64,000 bases of DNA from Opitutia bacterium UBA7876 (GTDB lineage Bacteria; Verrucomicrobiota; Verrucomicrobiia; Opitutales; Seribacteraceae), in assembly GCA_002500665.1 (NCBI GenBank), contig DLRY01000025.1, positions 16,719-80,718 of the forward strand, given 5' to 3'. Below the pieces are notes generated by a model. The model was given only the letters and a program-made list of their open reading frames with translations, did no database searches and was not told the origin of the DNA. Made by a program: the position numbers and the translations under genes. Shown piece by piece: positions 41,177-51,075 of the stretch (position 1 is its first letter; each line of letters begins with the position of its first letter).

Positions 41177-43012
41177 TCACCCCCTGAAATAAGCCGCATA
41201 GGCTAGGAAACCCAAGGTTCCGAGCACGAACCAGAACGCATAGGCGTGAATCTTCCCTACGTAGCAAACCCTTGCGAGAAGGGCAAAGAGGCCCGCAATC
41301 CCAGCAGACCCTCTGACCATGAGACCCGAGACGAAGAGCAATTCCATCACTTCCAGAAACCGTGCGGTGGGTCCTTGGATGCGAAGGACGTAGAAGTCGT
41401 AAATCTCGTCGAAGAAAAGCTTGCTGCGACAAAGGGTAAAGAAGGCGGGGACCTTGGATGCAAGGGGGTCTTCCTGATCGACCGATCCATAGAGCGCTCG
41501 CGCCCCAATCAACCCCGTCACCCAGGCGAAACTCCCGAAAATGATCATCCAGAGATGGTTGTCCATGCCCGCTACTTCAGAGACGTCTGGGAGCAGGTAA
41601 CCTACGATGGATACCGGGAAAAGGGAAAGATAACCTCCGACGATGGACAAAGCGGCCAGTATCAGGAGTGGTACGGTCATGAGCAACGAACTCTCGTGTG
41701 CCTTCTCGGCCTTCTTGGAACGCGGCTTGCCCTCGAAAGTGATGAAATAAAGCCTGAACATATAGAACGCAGTGAGCACGGCGCCTGCATAGAGTACGAT
41801 AAAGACGGGTAGATTCAGGTTGAAGGCAGTAAGCAGGATAGCATCCTTACTGAAGTAGCCGGAAAGAAAATTGACCCCGGAAATGGCCAGAACCCCCACC
41901 AGAAAGGTATAGGCGGTCAAGGGCATCTTCCCACGCAAGCCACCGTAGTTAAAGACGTCCTGCTCGTGGTGACAGGCATGAATGACTGAGCCTGAACCGA
42001 GGAACATCAAGGCTTTGAAGAAGGCATGGGTCATAAGATGAAAGAGGGCGATGCCGGGCATACCCAGCCCGAAGGCGGCCGCCATGTAGCCCAATTGCGA
42101 GAGGGTAGAGTAGGCGAGGATTTTCTTGATGTCTCGCTGAACCAAGGCGCAGAAACCGGCGTATAGGCCCATCCCTGCCCCCAACAAGGCGAGGGCGGAA
42201 AGAGCCTGTTGGGTAAAGAGAAAGTCAATTCTCACGAGGAGATAGATGCCTGCCGCTACCATTGTCGCGGCGTGAATCAAGGCGGAAACAGGCGTCGGGC
42301 CGGCCATGGCGTCGGGAAGCCAGACATGGAGAGGAAACTGAGCGGACTTGCCAATAAATCCGCAAGCCAATGCCAGGCAGAGAGCCGTGGATACGAGGCT
42401 GGGCTCAAAGTCAGACAGATCCGCAAGTTCCAACAAGTTAACCGTGCCGAAACTCCAGTAGGTAAGAACGATTCCGATGAGGAAGCCGAAGTCCCCGACC
42501 CGGTTCACGATAAAGGCTTTTTTGGAGGCTTGGGCGGCCTCATCGGTCGAGTAATAATGAGCGATGAGCAGGTAGGAGCTGAACCCGACCAATTCCCAGA
42601 AAACGAAAATCATGATCAGGTTGTCGGCAAGGGTAATGCCGAGCATGGAAAACATAAAGATGGACAGGCCGCCGAAGTACCTGGCCTTGGCCTCGTCGTC
42701 CTCCATGTAGCCCAAGCTGAAGACATGGATCAAAAACCCGACGAAGGAGACCACGAAGAGGAGGAGCCTGGAGGCTCCGTCGAGAAGAAACCCAAAACGG
42801 AGCTCCCAGCCGGAGAGCCTGATCCAGGTCGCGTCCCATGAGAATGGTTGCCCGTCGCCGGCGAAAATCAAGTAGAGGGAAAGCAGGAGGATCCCACCAG
42901 CCGTAGCCACCGAAAGCAAAGCCGCAACGTTGCCCTGCTTGCGAAGAAAGAATAGAGTCGCCGCTGCCGAAAGAAGCGGAAGGAGAAGAACGCTGAGAGC
43001 TACGGTTTGCAT
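41177..43012 (-). CDS. nuoL: NADH-quinone oxidoreductase subunit L
   Basis: A 611-residue protein, the size of E. coli NuoL, starting MQTVALSVLLLPLLSA. It has FVFWELVGFSSYLLI (helix 5 Glu), FPLHVWLPDAMAGPTPVSAL and IHAATMVAAGIYLL, and the long C-terminal lateral helix with a final membrane anchor. It is the distal proton-translocating subunit. The start at 43012 was chosen because the frame upstream to 43078 overlaps nuoK. The gap to nuoK is 4 bases. Confidence 0.96.
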   Translation of the reverse strand: MQTVALSVLLLPLLSAAATLFFLRKQGNVAALLSVATAGGILLLSLYLIFAGDGQPFSWDATWIRLSGWELRFGFLLDGASRLLLFVVSFVGFLIHVFSLGYMEDDEAKARYFGGLSIFMFSMLGITLADNLIMIFVFWELVGFSSYLLIAHYYSTDEAAQASKKAFIVNRVGDFGFLIGIVLTYWSFGTVNLLELADLSDFEPSLVSTALCLALACGFIGKSAQFPLHVWLPDAMAGPTPVSALIHAATMVAAGIYLLVRIDFLFTQQALSALALLGAGMGLYAGFCALVQRDIKKILAYSTLSQLGYMAAAFGLGMPGIALFHLMTHAFFKALMFLGSGSVIHACHHEQDVFNYGGLRGKMPLTAYTFLVGVLAISGVNFLSGYFSKDAILLTAFNLNLPVFIVLYAGAVLTAFYMFRLYFITFEGKPRSKKAEKAHESSLLMTVPLLILAALSIVGGYLSLFPVSIVGYLLPDVSEVAGMDNHLWMIIFGSFAWVTGLIGARALYGSVDQEDPLASKVPAFFTLCRSKLFFDEIYDFYVLRIQGPTARFLEVMELLFVSGLMVRGSAGIAGLFALLARVCYVGKIHAYAFWFVLGTLGFLAYAAYFRG

Positions 43013-43016
43013 GTCT

Positions 43017-43325
43017 TCAGTTGCCGAGTAGGTTGATGTCCTCCGAGAAAATGCTTTTCCTTTTCTTGTAGAGTGCAACCAGCAGGGCCAAGCCCACTGC
43101 CACTTCCGCCGCCGCGACGGTCATGATGAAAAAGACGAAGAGGCTTCCGTCGAGGTTTGATCCCGATCGCGAGAAGGCGACCAAGGCAACGTTGATTCCA
43201 TTAAGCATCAACTCGAGAGACATCAGGAGAACGAGAAGATTCCTCCGGATGACTACACCTAGGAAACCGATGCCGAAGAGCAACGATGACAGGACCATGA
43301 AATGATGTGGCGTGACCGTTTCCAT
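43017..43325 (-). CDS. nuoK: NADH-quinone oxidoreductase subunit K
   Basis: A 102-residue subunit with three membrane helices and the conserved glutamates in LLVLLMSLELMLNGIN and FFIMTVAAAEVAVGLAL, both essential for proton coupling. Length is normal for the family. It sits 4 bases after nuoJ and 4 before nuoL. Confidence 0.95.
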   Translation of the reverse strand: METVTPHHFMVLSSLLFGIGFLGVVIRRNLLVLLMSLELMLNGINVALVAFSRSGSNLDGSLFVFFIMTVAAAEVAVGLALLVALYKKRKSIFSEDINLLGN

Positions 43326-43329
43326 TCCC

Positions 43330-43881
43330 CTAGACTTCTTCCGAAGCGGATGATTTTTTACTAAGGATAATCACTCCGACCATGGCGGCGAGTAGGAGGA
43401 AGCCCGAAACCTGAAGCGGCAGCATATACTTGGCGAAAAGGCCATAGCCAAAGTTCTTCACCGATGCCGAAAAGACGAGACTCTCCCCGTTCACCATGAC
43501 TCCTTCCTCGAGGGCAGGCCAAGCCAAGGAGGAAGAACGGTCCAGACCAATGTCGAGCAGGGAGAGGACGAGCAAGCCGACAAAGACGATTCCCATGAAG
43601 CCGGAAAGGAATTTTACCCGCCATGCCTTTCCTCCTTCCGGCCCCACGTCCAGCAACATGATGATAAAGAGAAAAAGGACCATCACGGCGCCCGCGTAAA
43701 CAAGTACTTGGAGGATAGCCAGAAAGAATGCCTCAAGGATCACGAACAAGGCGGCCACGCCAACCATCGAGACGATCATGAACAAGGCGGCCGGCACAGG
43801 ATGGCGGGAAAAAACCATCAACAAGCCTCCACCAACCGAAAGGGTAGCGAAGACGTAAAAGAGAAAATCAACCATATTCAT
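43330..43881 (-). CDS. nuoJ: NADH-quinone oxidoreductase subunit J
   Basis: A 183-residue membrane subunit with five helices, starting MNMVDFLFYVFATLSVGGG. The conserved helix-3 segment LAILQVLVYAGAVMVLFLFI, which contains the pi-bulge of complex I, is present. A start at 43875 (second Met) is also possible. The upstream part of the open frame to 43974 overlaps nuoI and was excluded. Confidence 0.94.
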   Translation of the reverse strand: MNMVDFLFYVFATLSVGGGLLMVFSRHPVPAALFMIVSMVGVAALFVILEAFFLAILQVLVYAGAVMVLFLFIIMLLDVGPEGGKAWRVKFLSGFMGIVFVGLLVLSLLDIGLDRSSSLAWPALEEGVMVNGESLVFSASVKNFGYGLFAKYMLPLQVSGFLLLAAMVGVIILSKKSSASEEV

Positions 43882-43891
43882 GGCAAAAGGC

Positions 43892-44437
43892 TCAATGAGG
43901 GTTGCCCTTCTCCTCGGCCTCCTTCTTCTTGTCCCACTTGTAATGATCGTCCGGCAAAGTCCCGCCAAGCTCATACAGCTTGGCCTTGTCGTTGATCATT
44001 TCATCCCGAGTGTAGCCCGAGAAAGAATACTCATTCTGTAGAAAAATAGCCTCCTCCGGACAGACCTCCTCGCAGTAACCGCAATAAATGCAGCGAAGCA
44101 TGTTGATCTCGAATTCCTGGGGAGCTTTCTCAACATGCTCGCGGTCCTCATGGTCCTCGGGAACCGACCCGGGGGTGATGCGAATCGCTTTGGGAGGGCA
44201 TACGAACTCGCAGAGTTGGCAGGAAACGCATTTCTCCCGTCCGTTGGGATCCTTAACCAAGGTAGGCACGCCACGATAGTTGGGGGGAAGGACGGGTTTT
44301 TCCTCGGGATACTGGAGGGTGACCTTCTCCTTGAACATATTGGTGAAAGTCGTCTTCAAACCGGTCAGAATCTGCGGCAGGTAAGTTCTCTCAGAGAGGG
44401 ACAAGGGCTTGCGTTCCAGTACTACGGTCTTGGCCAT
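43892..44437 (-). CDS. nuoI: NADH-quinone oxidoreductase subunit I
   Basis: A 181-residue peripheral subunit with two 4Fe-4S ferredoxin motifs, CVSCQLCEFVCPPKAIRI and CIYCGYCEEVCPEEAI (clusters N6a and N6b), which carry electrons toward the quinone site. The N-terminal amphipathic helix (LTGLKTTFTNMF) and the charged C-terminal tail (KKKEAEEKGN) fit the family. A loop between the clusters (PEDHEDREHVEKAPQ) is a few residues longer than in E. coli. Confidence 0.95.
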   Translation of the reverse strand: MAKTVVLERKPLSLSERTYLPQILTGLKTTFTNMFKEKVTLQYPEEKPVLPPNYRGVPTLVKDPNGREKCVSCQLCEFVCPPKAIRITPGSVPEDHEDREHVEKAPQEFEINMLRCIYCGYCEEVCPEEAIFLQNEYSFSGYTRDEMINDKAKLYELGGTLPDDHYKWDKKKEAEEKGNPH

Positions 44438-44444
44438 GATGATT

Positions 44445-45572
44445 CTAGTTCGTTGCCACAGGTTGATCGAGCCAGGATACCAGGATGACGTAGAAGACCA
44501 AGTTCACGAGGGCAAGAGGCAGAAGCCTCACCCAGCCCAGATGCATCACTTGATCGTAGCGGAAGCGGGGCAACGTCCACCTGATCCAGATAAAGAAGAA
44601 GATAAGCAGAACGGTCTTAGTCAAAAAGCAGCCCACCCCGAGTAGACTTCCGAGCCAATTCTCAGGCCAGGGATCCGCTACCCATGGGAAGACGTGCCAG
44701 CCTCCTAGGAAAATTGCTGTGAAAATGGCCGAGCCGACCACGATGTGGGCATATTCCGCGACGAAAAAAATGCCGAACTTAAAGCTCCCGTACTCGGTAT
44801 GGAACCCACCCACGAGATCCGTCTCGGACTCAGGCATATCGAAAGGAAGGCGGTTGGTTTCGGCAAAAAGGGCGATCAGGAAAATCAAGGCGGAAACGGG
44901 CTGTACGATGATCAGCCAAGTCGACTCGGCCTGCGAGGCCACGATTCCCGTGAGGCTGAGGGCGGAAAGTCCCGAGCCCGGCTCGCTCACCCAGAGGAAG
45001 ACCGGCAGAAGGGACAAACCCATGGCAAGCTCGTAGGAGATCATCTGGGCGGAAGAACGGATTCCACCTAGGAAAGGGTACTTGCTATTGGACGACCAAC
45101 CAGCAAGGACGATCCCATAAACCCCAAGCGAAGACACTGCAAGGATGAAGAGAATCCCCACCTCCAGGTCGGCAAGGATCAAGGGGAAACTCTCACCGTT
45201 GTCATGGAAGAATTCTCCGAAGGGAAGGACCGTCATGGTGGTTAGGGCCGGAACCAGAGCCACGAGGGGAGCCATGTAGTAGTAAAGCTTGTTTACGTGA
45301 CCGGGAACGATCTCCTCCTTGAAAAGGAACTTCAGACCATCGGCCAGTGGCTGAAAAATGCCGAGACCTCGGAGGAATGGACCCAGTATGGGGATGTACT
45401 GGACATACGGCAGAACCGTACGGTTGGGCCCTACCCTGCCTTGCATCCAGGCGCTGACCTTTCGCTCCGCGAGTACGGAATAACCCGCCATAGTCATGAC
45501 CGCACCTACCATCAAGAGGGCGAAGAGGAACTTCATACCGACCAACTGGAGGGTCTCGGCGTCCAGCATCAT
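44445..45572 (-). CDS. nuoH: NADH-quinone oxidoreductase subunit H
   Basis: A 375-residue polytopic subunit joining the peripheral and membrane arms and forming part of the quinone chamber. Signatures are ERKVSAWMQGRVGPNR, FAETNRLPFDMPESETDLV and GFHTEYGSFKF. The ATG at 45572 overlaps the nuoG stop (ATGATG/TGA), which fixes the start; the open frame continues upstream to 45740 inside nuoG. Eight membrane helices are expected and visible. Confidence 0.95.
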   Translation of the reverse strand: MMLDAETLQLVGMKFLFALLMVGAVMTMAGYSVLAERKVSAWMQGRVGPNRTVLPYVQYIPILGPFLRGLGIFQPLADGLKFLFKEEIVPGHVNKLYYYMAPLVALVPALTTMTVLPFGEFFHDNGESFPLILADLEVGILFILAVSSLGVYGIVLAGWSSNSKYPFLGGIRSSAQMISYELAMGLSLLPVFLWVSEPGSGLSALSLTGIVASQAESTWLIIVQPVSALIFLIALFAETNRLPFDMPESETDLVGGFHTEYGSFKFGIFFVAEYAHIVVGSAIFTAIFLGGWHVFPWVADPWPENWLGSLLGVGCFLTKTVLLIFFFIWIRWTLPRFRYDQVMHLGWVRLLPLALVNLVFYVILVSWLDQPVATN

Positions 45573-47275
45573 GAAGACTTGGCGGCCTTTGGAGAGGCGG
45601 GTTTGTAGTGCAGGGCCTTCTTCTCGACGAAGGGCAGGCTCGCCCATTTGGATCCGTCCAGTTGAACGCAACCTTTCTTCAAGTCTGAAAAACAAAGTGA
45701 CTTGAGAGGGGAAGATGCGGGACGAGCCATGTCCTCCCAAATCTCATCAAGGTCGGAACCTTGAAAGGACTCCTCAACTAGCTCGTTGAGCAAGCGGGAG
45801 AGAAGCTGTATGTCGGGGAGTAAGCCCGCGGGACCCGGAACCGACTGCCTGAATGCCTGCAGAAAGAAATTGCGGTTAACGAAGGATCCGCTCTTCTCAA
45901 AGGAAGTCAGGGTCGGCAGGACGACCTTCGCAAGCTGACTTGTGGCATTCTCGTGGGTACCCAGAAAAATGATTGGGATCCCGTTAATACTATCGGCATC
46001 CACCTTAGACTCGAACAAGTCTTCCCCCATTACAACAAGAGCGTCCAGATTCCCTTTCTTGAGGGCGAGGGCAAGGCTGGAAAGGTTATCTTTGGGGTAG
46101 GCGGACGCGAAGCCCGAGAGCAAGGTTCCTCTTAGGTTAGGGGTCCGATCCGAGGATAGAAGGATGCCATCATCATCCCCAAAATGGCCTCTTAAAAATT
46201 TCTGTGCCTTGATTCCCTTGGCCAACTGGTTGGCCAAAAATTGCTCCTCTAGAGAGGACCGACAGGAACCTACGATCCCGACCTGCCCTACTGACAAGGC
46301 GGCCACGGCTGCCCCGATGGCGTCCTCCAGCGAGCAATCCTGGCCATCGGTGCGGGGCTTGGTCAACCTGTCTTCCGACCGAACCTCCTTGTAGAGAGAA
46401 CGGCCGCTGTCGGGCATCCAGCTGTCGTTGACCAAGTCGTTTCGCCTAGGGGTGATACGGTAGATTTCACCCTCCCGACTTGAAACCAGAGTGTTGCAAC
46501 CGGCACTGCTTTCAGGGCAGATACTCGGGGTTTCCTTGAGAAACCAAACCCTCATCTTGAACCTGAAATCCGAGCTCGTGAGGGCTCCCACGGGACACAA
46601 GTCCACCGTGTTGAGCGAATAATTATTGGATAATTCCCGGCCCGGAAAGCAGGTGAGGGTGGAAAAGCTTCCCCGGTCGACGAACCCAAGGACATCGTCA
46701 TCCGCCACCTCCTGGCAAAAACGGATGCAACGGGAGCAAAGGATGCACCGCTCATCGTCCAGGGTAACGCGGGGTCCAAGGCGGGTTCGCTTGGGCTTGA
46801 CGTTCTTCCGTTCCTCGTAGCGGCTGTAACCCCGACCGTAGTCGGTGGCAAACTCCTGTAGCCTGCACTCCCCAGCTTGGTCGCAAATGGGACAGTCAAG
46901 GGGATGATTGACGAGCAGAAACTCCATGATGCTCTCCCTGCAGTCGAGGACCGTCTCGGAATCGGTCTTGACATGCATGCCCGGGATGACGTCGGTGGCG
47001 CAACCGATGACGGGCTTGGGAACCCAGCCGATCTTGGGGGAACCGTCTTCCTCGAGAATAGGCTCCCCCGAACCACGGTCCCTCATGGGGGTTCCCATTT
47101 CCACCAGGCACATTCGGCAATTCCCGGCAACGCTGAGCTGGGGATGATAGCAATAATGAGGGATCTCCTTACCATGCAGGGCCGCGGCCTCGATGAGGTT
47201 AACGCCCGCAGGCACCTCAACTTCCTTGCCATCGAGGTTGATGGTGACGGCTTCCTTCTGCTTCTTTGAGATCAT
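45569..47275 (-). CDS. nuoG: NADH-quinone oxidoreductase subunit G (short form)
   Basis: A 568-residue Fe-S subunit. Residues 10-110 are the 2Fe-2S domain (HYCYHPQLSVAGNCRMC). Next come DCPICDQAGECRLQ, the N4/N5 region with CILCSRCIRFCQ and a following His, then a shortened molybdopterin-oxidoreductase-like remnant without molybdenum ligands. The protein is much shorter than E. coli NuoG (about 900 residues), as in many bacteria. The start at 47275 (MISKKQKEAV) is 5 bases after nuoF; upstream codons overlap nuoF. It carries electrons from FMN along the peripheral arm. Confidence 0.93.
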   Translation of the reverse strand: MISKKQKEAVTINLDGKEVEVPAGVNLIEAAALHGKEIPHYCYHPQLSVAGNCRMCLVEMGTPMRDRGSGEPILEEDGSPKIGWVPKPVIGCATDVIPGMHVKTDSETVLDCRESIMEFLLVNHPLDCPICDQAGECRLQEFATDYGRGYSRYEERKNVKPKRTRLGPRVTLDDERCILCSRCIRFCQEVADDDVLGFVDRGSFSTLTCFPGRELSNNYSLNTVDLCPVGALTSSDFRFKMRVWFLKETPSICPESSAGCNTLVSSREGEIYRITPRRNDLVNDSWMPDSGRSLYKEVRSEDRLTKPRTDGQDCSLEDAIGAAVAALSVGQVGIVGSCRSSLEEQFLANQLAKGIKAQKFLRGHFGDDDGILLSSDRTPNLRGTLLSGFASAYPKDNLSSLALALKKGNLDALVVMGEDLFESKVDADSINGIPIIFLGTHENATSQLAKVVLPTLTSFEKSGSFVNRNFFLQAFRQSVPGPAGLLPDIQLLSRLLNELVEESFQGSDLDEIWEDMARPASSPLKSLCFSDLKKGCVQLDGSKWASLPFVEKKALHYKPASPKAAKSS

Positions 47276-47280
47276 TGGCT

Positions 47281-48639
47281 CTAGATGAGTTGCAGGGGTT
47301 CCTTGGCCTCGGGCTTGCCGGTCTTTGCCTTTTCGATGAAGTCGTCGCGGAACTTCGAAACGAAGCTCTGGGTCGGCCAGGCGGCGGCTTCCCCGAAAGC
47401 GCAAATGGTTCTTCCCTCGATCTGGTTGGCGACCGACAAAAGCAAATCGGCATCTTCCTCCCGGGCATCACCGGCGCACATCCTCTTTGTGATCTTGCGC
47501 ATCCATAGACAACCCTCGCGGCAGGGGGTGCATTGGCCGCAGGACTCGTGGGCGTAGAAAGCGTTGATGTTGGCCATCGCCTGGACGACGTCGACGGTAT
47601 CGTCCATCACTATGATTCCTCCCGAACCGGACATGCTTCCCGCGGCCATTGGGCCGTCGAAGTCCAGGGGTATATCCTCGATCCCCCAGTCGAATTCGGT
47701 ACCGTCCTTGAGCTTTCCGGAAAACCTTTCGTCGGCTCGCAGGACCTTTGCCGAGGAACCGCCTGGAATCACCGCCTTGAGGCTACGTCCCGGCATCAAG
47801 CCACCGCAAACATCGAAGATCATCTCGCCCAGGGTCAAGGCCCCGCATTCGAACTCAAAATAGCCGGGGTTCCTGACTTGACCCGACACGCACCATATGC
47901 GCGTTCCAGTGTTGTTGGGCTTGCCTATCTTGGCAAATTCGTCCCCCCCCATCTCCATGATATGCTTAACGTTGCAAAGGGTTTCGACGTTATTGACGAT
48001 CGTCGGGCATTGGTAGAGACCCAGCACGGCGGGAAAGTAGGGAGGCTTGATACGGGGGTTGGGCCTTTTGCCCTCCAGAGACTCGATCAAGCCCGTTTCC
48101 TCTCCGCAAATATAGGCCCCCGCGCCGCGATGAACGACCAAGTCGCAGGAATAGCCGCTTCCAAGGATGTCGTTCCCGCAGAAAGCTTTCTTCTTCGCCT
48201 CGTCAATGGCTTGCTCGAGAATGCGGGCTCCCTCGAAGAACTCGGCCCGGATGTAGATAAAGGCCTGCTTTGCTTGGATGGCGTAGGCCGCGATCATCAT
48301 GCCCTCGATCAACTGGTGAGGATCCTTGTAGATGATCTGGCGATCCTTGAAGGTGCCGGGTTCCGACTCGTCGGCGTTGCAGATAAGGTAAATGGGCTTG
48401 CCGGACTTGCGATCGAGAAACTTCCACTTCATCCCAGCCGGGAAACCCGCCCCGCCCCGCCCGCGTACTCCGGACTTAAGAACTTCCTCACCAATCTCCT
48501 CAGGCTTCATCTTTAGGGCCCTGCTCAACATCTTGTACCCGCCCTCGCGCTGATAGCACTGGATGCGGTTGGAATAATTTGGGTCATCCGCATGCTTGAG
48601 AATAATCCTGCGTTCCCTTGGCGTTTTCTTTTTGATCAT
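47281..48639 (-). CDS. nuoF: NADH-quinone oxidoreductase subunit F
   Basis: A 452-residue flavoprotein with the NADH/FMN glycine-rich segment GRGGAGFPAGMKW, the FMN site YLICNADESEPGTFKDR, and the N3 4Fe-4S motif ESCGQCTPCREGC. It oxidises NADH and passes electrons to the Fe-S chain. Its start overlaps the stop of nuoE by 4 bases (ATGA). Confidence 0.96.
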   Translation of the reverse strand: MIKKKTPRERRIILKHADDPNYSNRIQCYQREGGYKMLSRALKMKPEEIGEEVLKSGVRGRGGAGFPAGMKWKFLDRKSGKPIYLICNADESEPGTFKDRQIIYKDPHQLIEGMMIAAYAIQAKQAFIYIRAEFFEGARILEQAIDEAKKKAFCGNDILGSGYSCDLVVHRGAGAYICGEETGLIESLEGKRPNPRIKPPYFPAVLGLYQCPTIVNNVETLCNVKHIMEMGGDEFAKIGKPNNTGTRIWCVSGQVRNPGYFEFECGALTLGEMIFDVCGGLMPGRSLKAVIPGGSSAKVLRADERFSGKLKDGTEFDWGIEDIPLDFDGPMAAGSMSGSGGIIVMDDTVDVVQAMANINAFYAHESCGQCTPCREGCLWMRKITKRMCAGDAREEDADLLLSVANQIEGRTICAFGEAAAWPTQSFVSKFRDDFIEKAKTGKPEAKEPLQLI

Positions 48640-49202
48640 TTCCTTTTCCTTGGAGATATTTTTCGGATCTTCACAGGAGCGCTGACCAGGGCATCTTCGT
48701 AGCTCGTGAACTCGGTGGATTTCTCCAGCTTGTCTTTGAGAAGAAGATCGGCCAGTTTTTCCGCCTCCTTTTCATCGATGTTCTCATAGGTCTCCTCATC
48801 GACCATGACCACCGGGCCCTCCCCGCAATCAGCAAGACACTCCATGAATTCGAGGGAATATTCTCCATCATCGCGCACATGGCCCTCCTTGACCCCAAGC
48901 TTGGACTCGAGCTTTTGGCAGGTCGCATAGGAACCACGCAGGGCACAGGGAAGGGTCCGGCAAACCCTGACGTGAGTTTTGCCCCAGGGGGTTTGCCTTA
49001 GCATCGGGTAGAAGGTAATGAGCTCCTGTATGTTGATCGGTTGCAGATCCAGCTTTTCGGCAATCCAGACACAGGTTTCGTTCGAGATCGAACCAAGTTC
49101 GTCCTGAACGAGGTGAATGACCATGAGAGCGGCGCTTCGCTTCTCCGGGTAACGCGGAATGACTTCTTCGATTTTCCGCAGCGTCTCTTTCGTCAATTGC
49201 AT
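48636..49202 (-). CDS. nuoE: NADH-quinone oxidoreductase subunit E
   Basis: A 188-residue thioredoxin-like 2Fe-2S protein (cluster N1a). The four cysteines are in CRTLPC and in ECLADCGEGP, matching the family spacing. The N-terminal helical bundle (IPRYPEKRSAALMVIHLVQD) is intact. The C-terminal 25 residues are an extra basic tail (KIRKISPRKRK). It partners NuoF in the NADH dehydrogenase module. Confidence 0.94.
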   Translation of the reverse strand: MQLTKETLRKIEEVIPRYPEKRSAALMVIHLVQDELGSISNETCVWIAEKLDLQPINIQELITFYPMLRQTPWGKTHVRVCRTLPCALRGSYATCQKLESKLGVKEGHVRDDGEYSLEFMECLADCGEGPVVMVDEETYENIDEKEAEKLADLLLKDKLEKSTEFTSYEDALVSAPVKIRKISPRKRK

Positions 49203-49212
49203 TATAGAGGGG

Positions 49213-50457
49213 CTATCGGTCGCATTCTCCCATTACGAAGTCGAGGCTCCCGAGGATCACCGTAATGTCGGAAAGCATATGTCCGGGGACGAATTTCTCG
49301 ATGATGCTTAGATTACAGAAACTAGGAGCTCGGATTTTCAGGCGGTAGGGAACTCCCCCACCCTTGGAAATCAGGTAGAACCCAAGAGCCCCCTTCGGGT
49401 TCTCGGCCTCAAAGTATACCTCGCCCGGAGGAACCCGAGGACCTTCGGTTACGATCATGAAATTCTGGATAAGCTCTTCCATGCTGGTCAGGATCTTCTC
49501 TTTGGGTGGCGCGAAAATCTTTTTTGCATCCTCGGCATACCAAAGACCCGATGGAAAATCCTCGATCACCTGCTCGATGATTCGGATGCTCTGCCGAACC
49601 TCCTCTATGCGCACGAGGTAACGGTCATAGCAGTCGCCCCGGGTCCCGATGGGAATGTCGAACTCATACTTCTCGTATCCGCAGTATGGCTTGTCCTTAC
49701 GCAAATCCAAGTCGACTCCGCAAGCCCGCAGGTTGGGCCCGGTGATCCCATAGGCGAGGGCATCCTCCTTGCTGATTTCCCCGATCCCCTCCGTCCGATC
49801 GATAAAAATGCGGTTACGGGTGAGAAGCTTCTCCACTTCATCCACCGCCCTGGGCAGGTTTTGACAAAATTCAGTGACCCTTTCCAGCCAGCCCTCAGGG
49901 ACGTCACGGGACACGCCGCCGATGCGGGTGTAACTGGTAGTGAACCTGGCCCCGGTGAGTTCCTCGAAAAGAATATAGAGTTTTTCGCGCTCGGTAAAAG
50001 TGTACATGAAGGGGGTCCAAGCCCCCGCATCCATTCCGAAGACCCCCATCCCTAGCAGGTGACTGGAGATACGAGCCAATTCGCAAACCAGAACACGAAT
50101 TGCCTCACATCGCTCCGGAACCCCAATCCCAGCCAGTTTCTCGACCGTGAGGGCATAGGCCACGTTGTTGGCCAAAGGCGCCAGGTAGTCGAGACGGTCC
50201 GTGTAGGGAACGAACTGGTTGTAAGTCATGTTTTCCGCTATCTTCTCGTCCCCCCGGTGAAGATAGCCCAAGACGGGATCGCATTTCGCAATGACGTCAC
50301 CGTCCAATTCCATGATCAAGCGGAGCACGCCGTGAGTGGTTGGGTGAGAAGGGCCAACGTTGAGAGCCATGCGGGAGCCTTCGGCCTGCTCGGATGCAAT
50401 TGCTCCCTGGGTACCGACGTCACCGATTGAGACTTCCCTTGAAACGGTCTTGCTCAT
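49213..50457 (-). CDS. nuoD: NADH-quinone oxidoreductase subunit D
   Basis: A 414-residue subunit with NVGPSHPTTHGVLR and YLHRGDEKIAE, the quinone-binding histidines in GPSHPTTHG, and the C-terminal MLSDITVILGSLDFVMGE. It forms the quinone-reduction site with NuoB. The ATG at 50457 overlaps the nuoC stop as ATGA, which fixes the start. It is separate from NuoC, unlike the fused NuoCD of E. coli. Confidence 0.96.
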   Translation of the reverse strand: MSKTVSREVSIGDVGTQGAIASEQAEGSRMALNVGPSHPTTHGVLRLIMELDGDVIAKCDPVLGYLHRGDEKIAENMTYNQFVPYTDRLDYLAPLANNVAYALTVEKLAGIGVPERCEAIRVLVCELARISSHLLGMGVFGMDAGAWTPFMYTFTEREKLYILFEELTGARFTTSYTRIGGVSRDVPEGWLERVTEFCQNLPRAVDEVEKLLTRNRIFIDRTEGIGEISKEDALAYGITGPNLRACGVDLDLRKDKPYCGYEKYEFDIPIGTRGDCYDRYLVRIEEVRQSIRIIEQVIEDFPSGLWYAEDAKKIFAPPKEKILTSMEELIQNFMIVTEGPRVPPGEVYFEAENPKGALGFYLISKGGGVPYRLKIRAPSFCNLSIIEKFVPGHMLSDITVILGSLDFVMGECDR

Positions 50458-51071
50458 TGGGGCTTCTCGCTTTCCTCCGTCCAACTCTCATCAAGGGCTC
50501 GGGGCTCCGAATCGCTCATCGGGCCTTCGCCGGCGGACACGAAAGGACCTCCCATCATGGGAGCTGGTTCGACCGATGCTTTGGTAACCTCGGCCACGTC
50601 ATCCGCGGGCAAGGGAGTATCGATGCCGGCTAGGGGAAACTCCTTGCGCAACGGAAAATAAGGGTAATCATCCCACATCAGAATACGCCTTAAATCGGGA
50701 TGCCCCGAAAACTCGACCCCGAACATGTCGTATGCCTCCCGCTCATGCCAGTTCGCGGCCGGAAAAGTCTCGCTAATCGAAGGAATGACCGGCTTCTCAT
50801 TATCGGGGCAAGCGACGTGCACCCGCAGGTAACCGCGACGAACGAGGGAATAAAAGTGATAGACGGAGGAAAATCGGGGCTCCTCATCTTCGCCATGATC
50901 AATTCCGCTTAGGTCTACGAGCATATCGAACCCATCCTCGTCCCGTAAGGAAAGCACAAGCTCTTTGAGACGGTCTGGCGGACAATCGACGGTCAGGCAA
51001 TCAATGCTTTCCCTTTTGGACAAAAAGCCGTGCTTTTCAAGCAAGGCTACGTTGAATTCCTCATCGATCAT
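50454..51071 (-). CDS. nuoC: NADH-quinone oxidoreductase subunit C
   Basis: A 205-residue peripheral subunit with the 30-kDa signature HEREAYDMFGVEFSGHPDLR and ILMWDDYPYFPLRKEFPL. The C-terminal tail (residues 160-205) is an acidic Pro/Ser-rich extension not typical of short NuoC proteins. The start at 51071 is 4 bases after nuoB; a longer frame to 51134 overlaps nuoB. Confidence 0.94.
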   Translation of the reverse strand: MIDEEFNVALLEKHGFLSKRESIDCLTVDCPPDRLKELVLSLRDEDGFDMLVDLSGIDHGEDEEPRFSSVYHFYSLVRRGYLRVHVACPDNEKPVIPSISETFPAANWHEREAYDMFGVEFSGHPDLRRILMWDDYPYFPLRKEFPLAGIDTPLPADDVAEVTKASVEPAPMMGGPFVSAGEGPMSDSEPRALDESWTEESEKPQ

Positions 51072-51075
51072 TAGT

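Noticed and set aside
47533..48516. A 327-codon plus-strand frame inside nuoF
   Set aside because: Antisense to the conserved FMN/NADH and Fe-S motifs of NuoF; no independent support.
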